From the NCBI RefSeq assembly GCF_001310635.1, contig NZ_BAXR01000003.1, forward strand, positions 170,261 to 234,260: a stretch of DNA of 64,000 nucleotides, read 5' to 3'. The stretch is from Bacillus sp. JCM 19034 (GTDB lineage: Bacteria > Bacillota > Bacilli > Bacillales > Bacillaceae_D). The position numbers were made by a program, and so were the translations under genes. The notes below the pieces were generated by a model that saw nothing but the letters and a program-made list of their open reading frames with translations, was not told the origin of the DNA and searched no databases. Each line of letters begins with the position of its first letter. Within the stretch, counting starts at the first letter, position 1. Below, one piece after another: positions 41,599 through 50,157 of this stretch.

Positions 41599-43389
41599 AT
41601 GGTAAGAGCTCTTAAGAGTAAAATGAACGATATTACTTTAAGAAAGAAATTGGTCATTTCATTTATAGTTGTCGTTTTTATACCTTTATTAATAGTCGGT
41701 TTATTTTTAACTTATGAATTAAGAAAGATGGCATTAGCGAATGTTGTGGAACAAGCTTCTTCTGATATGGATCGTATTCAAACTCGGATATCAGAAACAT
41801 TATTGCCAGCAGTGTATATTTCCAATCATGCGTTAGTTGATGAAGGTTTAAAAAACATTGTCAATCGAGAGTATAAGACAACGTATGAAGTAGTTGAAGC
41901 ATATAAAAGTTATACTGTTTTTGAACATAATATCCGCTTTTATAATGAGATTAGTAACATTCGTTTATATACGAATAATGATACTATGCTTAACAATTGG
42001 CGTTTTATACCACTTGATAAGGAATTACTTCAACAGGATTGGTTTCAACGTTCTGTTGAAGCAAAAGGAATGATGTTTTGGGAATACACAGAAAGTCATA
42101 TTGGAAGACCGAATAGCACATTAAGTGTTACGAGATATCTTAAGTTTCAAGATGACTTATTCGGAGTTTTAGTAATTGATATAAGTACTGAGTATCTTAA
42201 CTGGATATTATCACAAGAAATGCTACCAACTATGATTGTTGATAGTGAAAATAATATTGTTGCCTCAAACCAGTTTGAATTAATAGGAGGTAATTTAAAC
42301 GAAAGTACTACTTCTGAGATGTTGTTACGTGGAGAAACGGGGATATTTCAAGATAGTGTCTTTGATGAATACTCGCAAATCATGGTTCAACCCATTCCGC
42401 TTGATTACAGCCTAAATCATTTAAGAATCGTATCGGTGTTACCGAATACAGACATTGTTGCTGATGCAAATCGATTAAGTAAATTAGGGTTTATCGTAAC
42501 GATGATTAGTATTATAATCGCGTTCATTCTAATTTATATTTTCTCTCATTTAATTTCAAAGCGAATGTTAACGTTGAGCAACCACATTAAAAAAGTAGCT
42601 AAAGGTGATTTATCTACTGATTATCAAATTGCAGGAAATGATGAGATAGGCAAACTTTCAACACAATTTAATAAAATGACGGTAAGTATCCATCAATTGT
42701 TAAAAGAAGTGGAACAAAAAAATGAAGAAAAACGTGTATTAGAGAAACGTCAAGGCGAAATTAAATTTAAAATGCTTGCAAGTCAAATAAATCCTCATTT
42801 TTTGTTTAATACGTTAGAAACAATTCGAATGAAAGCTCATATGCGAGGTAATAAAGAAATCTCTCAAATAGTGAAACTTTTAGGGAAATTATTACGGACA
42901 AGTATTGAAATTGATAGTAAATTTGTAACTATAAGACAAGAAATGGATATGGTTAAGGCATATTTAGATATCCAAAGCTTTCGATTTGAGGAAAGGCTTG
43001 AATACGAAATGAATATAGAAGAGCAAATACAGGATGTTCTCATTCCACCATTAATTATTCAGCCTTTAGTTGAAAATGCTGTCATTCATGGATTAGAAAG
43101 TCATGCAGTTGGTGGGAAAGTAACGATTGAAGCCATAGAAATAGAAGACGCAATTAAAATTAACGTGATAGATAATGGTGTAGGTATAACAGATGAAAAA
43201 AGGCAGCAAATCATCCAATCTTTTACATCACATAATGAACAACAACGTATCGGTTTACGTAATGTTCATGAAAGAATTATTTTTGGTTTTCAGCAAAGTA
43301 AGGGACTTTCTATTGAAAGTCAGCCTAATAAAGGAACGTGCATATCGTTTATAATTCCAAAGAAATTTGAGGGGGATTTAGATGTATAA
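41599..43389 (+). CDS. YesM-type sensor histidine kinase
   Basis: 596 residues, intact. TM1 at about residues 19-39, an extracytoplasmic sensing domain, TM2 at about 294-320, a HAMP domain (RMLTLSNHIKKVAKGDLSTDYQ), then the His_kinase domain with phospho-acceptor in INPHFLFNTLE (about 396-406) and an HATPase with PLVENAVIHGLE and DNGVGI. This LytS/YesM class usually senses extracellular sugars or the binding protein of the neighbouring importer. The gene overlaps the regulator gene by 8 nt. Likely activates the island. Confidence 0.92.
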   Translation: MVRALKSKMNDITLRKKLVISFIVVVFIPLLIVGLFLTYELRKMALANVVEQASSDMDRIQTRISETLLPAVYISNHALVDEGLKNIVNREYKTTYEVVEAYKSYTVFEHNIRFYNEISNIRLYTNNDTMLNNWRFIPLDKELLQQDWFQRSVEAKGMMFWEYTESHIGRPNSTLSVTRYLKFQDDLFGVLVIDISTEYLNWILSQEMLPTMIVDSENNIVASNQFELIGGNLNESTTSEMLLRGETGIFQDSVFDEYSQIMVQPIPLDYSLNHLRIVSVLPNTDIVADANRLSKLGFIVTMISIIIAFILIYIFSHLISKRMLTLSNHIKKVAKGDLSTDYQIAGNDEIGKLSTQFNKMTVSIHQLLKEVEQKNEEKRVLEKRQGEIKFKMLASQINPHFLFNTLETIRMKAHMRGNKEISQIVKLLGKLLRTSIEIDSKFVTIRQEMDMVKAYLDIQSFRFEERLEYEMNIEEQIQDVLIPPLIIQPLVENAVIHGLESHAVGGKVTIEAIEIEDAIKINVIDNGVGITDEKRQQIIQSFTSHNEQQRIGLRNVHERIIFGFQQSKGLSIESQPNKGTCISFIIPKKFEGDLDV

Positions 43390-44908
43390 AGTGTTGATTG
43401 TTGACGATGAGCGAACGGTGAGAGAAGGGTTAAAGCATTTAATAGAGTGGGAACAATATGGATTTCAAGTAGTCGGATTAGCTAAAGATGCGGACGAAGC
43501 TTATGAAAAATTTTACGATTTATCTCCGAGTCTAGTCATTTCAGATATTAGAATGTATGGCATGAATGGTTTAGATTTAATTAAAAGGTTGCGTGAAAAA
43601 GATAAAAACTTTCAATGTATTATTCTTAGTGGTTATGCTGATTTTGATTATGCAAAGCGAGCTATTCAAAATAATGTAGCTGGTTACTTGCTAAAACCGA
43701 TCTATGAGGAAGAATTAATTGAATATCTAGAAAAGGTTAAAAAAGAGCTTTCTAAACAAGAAGCCGTGTTGCAGTTTGCTGAAAGTGAAGAATCGAGAAA
43801 GAAAGAACAATTAATTCTTTCCTTATTTGAGCGTAAAGCATCAGTAAGTAAACAGGAAATGATAACATATCAGTTAAATTGGGAGCGTTATCAAGTTCTA
43901 CTTATGAAGATAGAAAATTCTATTGAATACAAAATTAATTTTCGTCACCTGAAAAATGAGCTGAAATATTTAATAGATGAACATTCTGCCTTATTTATAA
44001 GTGAGCCGTATATTGGCCTGTTATTAAATGCAAGTACGTATCGTATGAAGGAGATCAACAAGCTATTTCATGACTTAAAGACTACACTAGAACCTTATAC
44101 GGAAATGGTAACAGTTAGCTTAGGTGAAAGTGTATCGAATTTAGAGGATGTTTACCAATCATATAGAGATGCGTTTCAATTAATCCAAAGAAAGTTTTTC
44201 TTTCCTAAGGGACAACTTTTAATAGACAGTTTAGAAACGGAATGTAAAGGAAACAGTACGCCTATTGATGTTTCGGAAATCATTGATCAACTTTATTTTG
44301 CATTGGACATTGGAATTCAAGATAGTATGAAAGAAACAGTGAGTGATTTATTTGAATGGGCAATAGAAGATCGTTCAGAACGAACCATGAAAAAGAATAT
44401 TGTATATGTTTTATCGACTGTATTTAACAAGTTACAAAAAGCGAAAGAAGACAAGGAAGAATATTTTATTTCAATGTTAGAAAAAGTTCTTGAAATTTAT
44501 CAGCAACCTTCTTATGAAGAACTAACAAAAATGGTTAAACAGTTACTTGAAGATGTGTTAAATGAGCTTGAATATACTGATAGTGACCACCAACTCAAAA
44601 AATTACTTTTGTTGATTGAAAATAAATACAATGAAAATTTAAAATTAGAGCAGCTAGCTAAATTATTCAATTACAATAGTGCCTATTTGGGTAAGTTGTT
44701 TAAAAGTTATACAGGGGAATATTTTAATACGTATTTAGATAAAGTGCGAATAAAAAATGCAAAAAAATTACTTTTAAAAGGACAAAAGGTCTACCGAGTA
44801 GCGGAAATAGTCGGTTACAATAACGTTGATTATTTTCATAGCAAATTTAAAAAATATGAAGGTGTTTCTCCTTCAGTATATAAACGGAATATGTTACAGG
44901 AACCTTAA
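43382..44908 (+). CDS. YesN-type response regulator with AraC DNA-binding domain
   Basis: 508 residues. N-terminal receiver domain: VLIVDDERTVREG with phospho-acceptor Asp55 in VISDIRMYG and LLKP. A long middle region follows, then a C-terminal AraC/XylS helix-turn-helix pair (KLEQLAKLFNYNSAYLGKLFKSYTGEYF and RVAEIVGYNNVDYFHSKFKKYEGVSP). Partner of the overlapping YesM-type kinase. Expected to activate the importer and glycosidase genes around it. Intact. Confidence 0.92.
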   Translation: MYKVLIVDDERTVREGLKHLIEWEQYGFQVVGLAKDADEAYEKFYDLSPSLVISDIRMYGMNGLDLIKRLREKDKNFQCIILSGYADFDYAKRAIQNNVAGYLLKPIYEEELIEYLEKVKKELSKQEAVLQFAESEESRKKEQLILSLFERKASVSKQEMITYQLNWERYQVLLMKIENSIEYKINFRHLKNELKYLIDEHSALFISEPYIGLLLNASTYRMKEINKLFHDLKTTLEPYTEMVTVSLGESVSNLEDVYQSYRDAFQLIQRKFFFPKGQLLIDSLETECKGNSTPIDVSEIIDQLYFALDIGIQDSMKETVSDLFEWAIEDRSERTMKKNIVYVLSTVFNKLQKAKEDKEEYFISMLEKVLEIYQQPSYEELTKMVKQLLEDVLNELEYTDSDHQLKKLLLLIENKYNENLKLEQLAKLFNYNSAYLGKLFKSYTGEYFNTYLDKVRIKNAKKLLLKGQKVYRVAEIVGYNNVDYFHSKFKKYEGVSPSVYKRNMLQEP

Positions 44909-45034
44909 TAACGAATTAAGTTAGCCTGTTGTTACTATTGAAGAAATAAAAGGATCACTTTTTCTCTTTAAGTATACATTTGGAAATGTTAACTAAAACT
45001 AAGCTTAATTCCAATACAAAGGAGAAGAGTGATC

Positions 45035-45890
45035 ATGTATTTTTATAAAGAAGACCTTATCAATATGATCGTTGTAGATAAACCAGACCCACATGCCGCG
45101 AGAGTCCTTCAGGAAACGTTAGGTGGACAATTCGGTGAAATGCGGACAATGATGCAGTTTTCTTTTCAAAGTGCGAATTTTAGAGGGAAGGACAAGAAAT
45201 ATCGTGACTTAATAAGAGGTATTTTCTTAGAAGAACTTAGTCACGTCGAACTCGTTCAGTCTACTATCAATCAACTTTTGAACGAATCTGGCGGTGAGCT
45301 GCCCGGTAATCAAGCTAATGATAGTGCTCCATTAGATGATATGATAGACGACGGAGCAAATCCTCATCATTACATCATGGGCTAAAGCCTCCCTTCCTGT
45401 AGACGCTGCGGGCAATCCATGGAATGGGTCATGGGTATATGATCATGGGAATTTAGCAGCTAATTTACTTAATAACGTTACCTTAGAATCAACAGGTGTC
45501 CTGCAAAAATCAAGAATATATGAAATGAGTAATAATAAAACCCTTAGAGAAACGATTGCCTTTTTAATGGTTAGAGATAATGCACATCAAAATGCATTTG
45601 CCAAAGCTTTAGAGACTTTAGGTGTTAACTGGGGAAAATTATTTCCAATACCTAATTATGATTTGAATAAATACCCAGAATGTCGAAAATATGTCGATAT
45701 GGGCTTCCATAATGCACAGTTTAATTTCAGATTAGATAATACGTTAATAGCTGATATTTTCTCAGGAACTACTCCAAGTAGAAATGGTGGAGAGTTATCT
45801 GTAACAGAACCACCTAAAGGATACCCGGTACCCGAAATGCCAGAATTACCAAATGAACATGCACCTGGATTAAATGATCTAAATAATTAG
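45035..45890 (+). CDS. Manganese (non-heme) catalase family protein (frameshifted)
   Basis: ATG 45035 after AAGGAGAAG; MYFYKEDLINMIVVDKPDPHAARVLQE is typical of Bacillus YdbD/CotJC-type Mn catalases. Di-manganese ligands are visible as Glu in LGGQFGEM, EELSHVE, and later MVRDNAHQNAFAKALE. The frame shifts by +1 near 45380 (HYIMG to AKASLPVDAAGNPW), needing one base removed or two added. About 285 residues. It disproportionates hydrogen peroxide. It has no obvious metabolic link to the sugar genes on either side and has its own terminator. Confidence 0.87.
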
Positions 45891-45913
45891 GAGTTTATTT
45901 TATGAAATGTACG

Positions 45914-45955
45914 AAAAGCTTGATGCTGCAAGTGATGCATTAAGCTTTTTTATGT
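45914..45955 (+). terminator. Terminator of the Mn catalase gene
   Basis: AAAAGCTTGATGC and GCATTAAGCTTTTTT form a stem with one mismatch around a 10-nt loop. Confidence 0.75.
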
Positions 45956-46077
45956 ATAACAATATTTCCTTTAATTATGATTTATTATGACAGCGTTCTC
46001 ACATGTTTAAAAATGAATAAGGATTAAAGCAAAATGGATCAGATCACTAAAAATCATAGGAAAATCTCTAATTTGTA

Positions 46078-46105
46078 TTGTGTAAACGCTTTAAGTGGCT
46101 ATAAT
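46078..46105 (+). promoter_or_regulatory. Importer operon promoter
   Basis: TTGTGT, 16-nt spacer, perfect TATAAT (46100-46105). The spacer contains the first cre site. The 331-nt gap from the catalase gene otherwise holds only the terminator and cre sites. Confidence 0.6.
46081..46094. promoter_or_regulatory. cre site 1 (CcpA operator), between -35 and -10
   Basis: TGTAAACGCTTTAA: cre core with one clear mismatch. Confidence 0.65.
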
Positions 46106-46111
46106 CCAGAT

Positions 46112-46127
46112 GTGTAAGCGTATACAT
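46112..46127. promoter_or_regulatory. cre site 2 (CcpA operator), at the transcript start
   Basis: GTGTAAGCGTATACAT: matches TGNAARCGNWWWCAW completely apart from the outermost base. About three helical turns from site 1. Confidence 0.7.
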
Positions 46128-46221
46128 TTATAAATTTCTGCATGAATTTAGTTAAAATCATTGTGGTATTTATGTAAGACTAATTTCGTTATGATTAATT
46201 TGTAAAGAGGAGGGGGATATC

Positions 46222-47187
46222 GTGGATGCGAAGCCAGAGAAAGCGCCTTCAAAACCTGAGGTTATTGAAGTAAAGAAAAAGAGTTTTTGGAAAACGATGA
46301 AAAATCAAAAAATCCTATATTTAATGTCAATCCCAGTTGTTATTTGGGTATTTATTTTCAATTATCTCCCTGTGTGGGGATGGACAATGGCCTTCCAAAA
46401 TTACCGTCCTGGAAGGGCTATTACAGAACAAGAATGGGTAGGCTTTGAGCACTTTATTCAATTATTTCAAGATGACCACTTTTATTTAGTACTAAGAAAC
46501 ACACTTGCGATGAGTGTGATGTTATTAATAGCTGGTTTTGTAATACCAATTTTATTTGCGGTTTTACTAAATGAATTAAAGGATTCAATATTCAAGAGGT
46601 CTGTTCAAACGGTTTCATATTTACCGCATTTTGTATCGTGGGTTGTTGTTGCAGGTATTGTAACGAAGATGCTTTCGACAGATGGTGGAATTATAAATGA
46701 AATCCTTGTTGGGTTAAATTTAATTGATCGACCGATACAGTTTATGGCGCAAGGCGAGTTGTTTTGGGGAATCGTGACTTTGGCAGATGTTTGGAAAGAA
46801 ATGGGATGGAATTCGATTATCTTCTTAGCTGCTATGGCAGGGATTGATCCACAATTATATGAAGCTGCTAGAGTAGATGGAGCCGGCAGATGGCGGAGAA
46901 TTTGGCATATAACGATACCTGGAATAAGACCGACGATCATGGTTATTCTAATCCTTTCTATTGGAAGTATGATTAGTATTGGTTTTGAAAGACAGCTCCT
47001 TTTAGGAAACTCACTTGTCAGGGAATATTCAGAAGTTCTTGAAATGTATGCGCTTAATTATGGTATCGGAATGGGAAGATATTCGTATGGTACGGCAATT
47101 GGAATATTTAATTCATTTGTCAGTATCACGTTACTCTTATTAGCTAATGGGATATTTAAGCGATTAACGAAGACAAGTGTAATGTAG
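46222..47187 (+). CDS. LplB/YteP-type sugar ABC transporter permease
   Basis: 321 residues, GTG start at 46222 after AGGAGGGG. Six membrane helices; the ATPase-contact EAA loop is YEAARVDGAGRWRRIWHITIPGI near residues 210-235. The long N-terminal cytoplasmic segment (KPEVIEVKKKSFWKTMK) is typical of LplB/YteP permeases for aldouronate, rhamnogalacturonan and other complex oligosaccharides. Pairs with the next gene. No ATPase gene is present; a shared MsmX-type ATPase is expected. Intact. Confidence 0.92.
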   Translation: MDAKPEKAPSKPEVIEVKKKSFWKTMKNQKILYLMSIPVVIWVFIFNYLPVWGWTMAFQNYRPGRAITEQEWVGFEHFIQLFQDDHFYLVLRNTLAMSVMLLIAGFVIPILFAVLLNELKDSIFKRSVQTVSYLPHFVSWVVVAGIVTKMLSTDGGIINEILVGLNLIDRPIQFMAQGELFWGIVTLADVWKEMGWNSIIFLAAMAGIDPQLYEAARVDGAGRWRRIWHITIPGIRPTIMVILILSIGSMISIGFERQLLLGNSLVREYSEVLEMYALNYGIGMGRYSYGTAIGIFNSFVSITLLLLANGIFKRLTKTSVM

Positions 47188-47200
47188 AGGGGGGTTGGAA

Positions 47201-48109
47201 ATGAAAAAAAAGTCTAGTCTATTTGCTACTAGTACATCTGAAAAAATCTTTGACATATCAAACTATATTATTATGTCGATTGTAATAGTCATCATGTTAT
47301 ACCCGTTTTTAAATGTATTAGCAATTTCGTTCAATGAATCGAGTGATACAGTTCGTGGGGGGATTTATGCATGGCCGCGAGCATTTACATTCGATAATTA
47401 TCAAGTCATTTTGCAATACGATAGCTTAGTTACAGGCTTTATTAACTCAGTATTGCGTACAGTTATTGGTACAGTATTCGGATTATTTATTTGTGCGATG
47501 GTTGCATATGTATTAAGTCGACAAGATTTCCAGGCACGACGGTTTGTTTCGACTGTTATTGTTCTTACGATGTTCTTTAGCGGTGGTTTAATCCCAACGT
47601 ATATGCTTATGCGAGATTTAGGATTAATTAATACATTTGCTGTTTATATCCTTCCGTTACTAGTAAGTGCTTGGAACATCATTATTATTCGGTCGTTTAT
47701 GGATGGATTACCGTTTGCCTTACAAGAATCGGCGAAAATGGATGGAGCAAATGATTTCACCATATTCATGAGAATTATATTACCTATCTGTAAGCCTGTA
47801 TTAGCGACCATAGCTTTATTTATTGCCGTTATGCAGTGGAATATGTGGTTTGATACCTATATATATAATAGTGCCAACGCATCATTAACAACATTGCAAT
47901 ATGAGTTAATGAAAATATTACAAAATACGTCAACGAGTGCAGGTATTGATTCTGTAAGGGGAAATCAAGGTGCAGATTTAATCAATCGTGTATCTCCGGA
48001 ATCGGTAAGAATGGCCATTACGATTGTTACGATCGTACCGATTCTACTCGTCTATCCATTTTTGCAACGTTATTTTGTAAAAGGAATGACACTTGGAGCA
48101 GTAAAATAA
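47201..48109 (+). CDS. LplC/YtcP-type sugar ABC transporter permease
   Basis: 302 residues from ATG 47201, preceded by AGAGGGGGG; the TTG at 47195 lies too close to it. Six membrane helices, EAA loop LQESAKMDGANDFTIFMRIILP. The C-terminal YFVKGMTLGAVK is the standard ending of this family. Heterodimer partner of the upstream permease, 13 nt away. Confidence 0.92.
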   Translation: MKKKSSLFATSTSEKIFDISNYIIMSIVIVIMLYPFLNVLAISFNESSDTVRGGIYAWPRAFTFDNYQVILQYDSLVTGFINSVLRTVIGTVFGLFICAMVAYVLSRQDFQARRFVSTVIVLTMFFSGGLIPTYMLMRDLGLINTFAVYILPLLVSAWNIIIIRSFMDGLPFALQESAKMDGANDFTIFMRIILPICKPVLATIALFIAVMQWNMWFDTYIYNSANASLTTLQYELMKILQNTSTSAGIDSVRGNQGADLINRVSPESVRMAITIVTIVPILLVYPFLQRYFVKGMTLGAVK

Positions 48110-48122
48110 TACGTGTTTATTA

Positions 48123-48148
48123 CAGGTGTACGATAAAAAGTACACCTG
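48123..48148 (+). other. Intercistronic stem-loop between permease and binding-protein genes
   Basis: CAGGTGTAC and GTACACCTG form a perfect 9-bp stem with an 8-nt loop and no T-run. Such hairpins often stabilise the upstream or downstream mRNA so the binding protein is made in excess. Confidence 0.6.
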
Positions 48149-48193
48149 ATAATAATAATAAAGTAACATACTAAAAAGGGGAGGTTTTGAGAA

Positions 48194-49896
48194 ATGTCTC
48201 AAATGTACAGAAAATTATTAGGGGGAATCATTGCTGTCAGTTTACTAGTATTGATTGCAGCGTGTAACAGCAGTGAAGAAGGCACAACTGATAATCAAAG
48301 TGATCAAGATACACCTGATGTTGAACTTGATGGAGCCTAGAGCCGATTACATTTTCATTCTTTGCAGCAGATAATAATCCAGACTGGGATGGTATGAATA
48401 CTGAAGTAGGGCAAGTGATTTTAGAAGAAACTGGTGTTACATTAGAAGGGGATTTTGCATTAGGAGATCCTGCTGAACGAATATCATTAATTGCAGCTAG
48501 TGGAGAATATCCTGACTTTGTCCTTCCTAAAGGAGATGGAAATTTATTGGTAGACGCAGGAGCAATGATCGACCTTCGTCCACTAATTGAAGAGCATGGT
48601 CCAAATATTAAGGAAGTTTATGGTGATTATTTAGAGCGTATGCAATGGAGTGATGAGGATGATTCCATTTATTTCTTAGGGACAAACCCTGTTGATGAGG
48701 AATGGTGGACTCCTGGTAATGGTTTCTGGTTACAGCATGAAGTTGTACGTGAGTTAGGGTATCCTGAAATTCGCACTGTGAAGGATTTTGAGAACGCTAT
48801 CAGGGAATATTATGAAATGTACCCAGAGATTGACGGACAACCGACAATACCACTATCATTATTAGCGGATGATTGGCGCTTACTCATCTCTGTTACAAAC
48901 CCTGCTTTCTGGGCAACAGGTGCATCTGATGACGGTGAATGGTATATTGATGAAGAAACACATGAAGCAATGTTACATTATCGTCGTCCAGAAGAGAGAG
49001 AATATTTCCGTTGGTTAAACCATATGAATGCTGAAGGATTACTTGACGATGAAGCGTTTGTTCAACAAGAAGATCAATATAAATCAAAAATTGCATCCGG
49101 ACGTGTACTAGGACTTATTGATGCTGAATGGTCAATATCTGAGCCACAAACAGCGTTACGTGAAGATGGAAAATTTGAAAGAATGTATGGAGTATACCCT
49201 GTAACGTTAGATGAGAGCTATGAGCATCGTAATTTCCAAAGCACAGGATATTTACCTTCTTGGGGAATTGGAATTACAGTCGATAATCCAGATCCAGTAC
49301 GAGCTATTAAGTTCTTAGATTGGATGGCTTCAGAAGAAGCACAAATTTTAAATAACTGGGGAATTGAAGACGTTCACTATCAACTTGATGAAGATGGTAA
49401 TCGCTATTTAACTCAAGAACAGCGTGAAGAACGGTTAAGTGATAGTAACTTTAATAAACGTACAGGTATTGATATGTATAAAGCATATGGACCACATTAT
49501 GGCGATGGAGTTTTAGATTCAACAGGACAGCCATTTACAATTAATAGACCTGAAACATTAAGAGACGATTATACAGAAGTAGAGAAAGAAGTTTTAGATG
49601 CATACGGTGCGGAAATTTGGGCAGATTTATTCCCAGATGGTGATCAATTCCCTGTTAAGCCGTGGGGAGCAGCGTGGGAAATCAACTATGATTCTGATTC
49701 TCCAATAGCATTACCATTCCAACGTGCACAAGATACAATGTTTACTCGTATTCCTGAAGCGATTTTAACTGAACCAGATAATTTTGATAATGTGTATGAT
49801 CGCTTTATGGATGAATTAGATGCAATTGGTGTTGAAGAGATGGAACAACATTTCACTGACCTAGTACAGAAACGTGTTGAATTATGGAATAACTAA
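48194..49896 (+). CDS. LplA/YtcQ-type extracellular sugar-binding lipoprotein (frameshifted)
   Basis: ATG 48194 with GGGGAGG upstream. Lipoprotein signal MSQMYRKLLGGIIAVSLLVL with lipobox IAAC, then a short acidic linker. One T is missing near 48339 (GCCTAGAGCC); repair reads ALEPITFSFFAADNNPDWDG and gives about 567 residues, the size of LplA/YtcQ binding proteins (SBP family 1). Very acidic surface, as for exported proteins of alkaliphiles. Captures an oligosaccharide for the two permeases and may present it to the YesM-type sensor. Confidence 0.9.
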
Positions 49897-49908
49897 TAAT
49901 GGAAATAA

Positions 49909-49953
49909 GTGGCGTCTAATAAAGGTGAAATCAATCTTTTAGACGCCACCTTT
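49909..49953 (+). terminator. Terminator of the importer operon
   Basis: GTGGCGTCTAA (49909-49919) pairs with TTAGACGCCAC (49939-49949), followed by CTTTATTTG. Confidence 0.75.
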
Positions 49954-50113
49954 ATTTGTTTAGAACATTCCAATGATTGTACTAGATCAAATTAAAGTGT
50001 GGATTAAAATAGTAACCTGTTTTAAGGTTATGATAATATGAAATTAATATATGAATTTTGTTGGAAATCATTCGGTAGAGTGCAAGTCGTCTATGTATTA
50101 AGCTTACTATATA

Positions 50114-50129
50114 TTGAAAGCGTTTTATT
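50114..50129. promoter_or_regulatory. cre-like CcpA site upstream of GH3
   Basis: TTGAAAGCGTTTTATT matches cre except for A in place of the conserved C near the right end; 29 nt before the GH3 start codon. Confidence 0.55.
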
Positions 50130-50157
50130 TTAATGAATGATAAAGGGGAGTTCTTAA

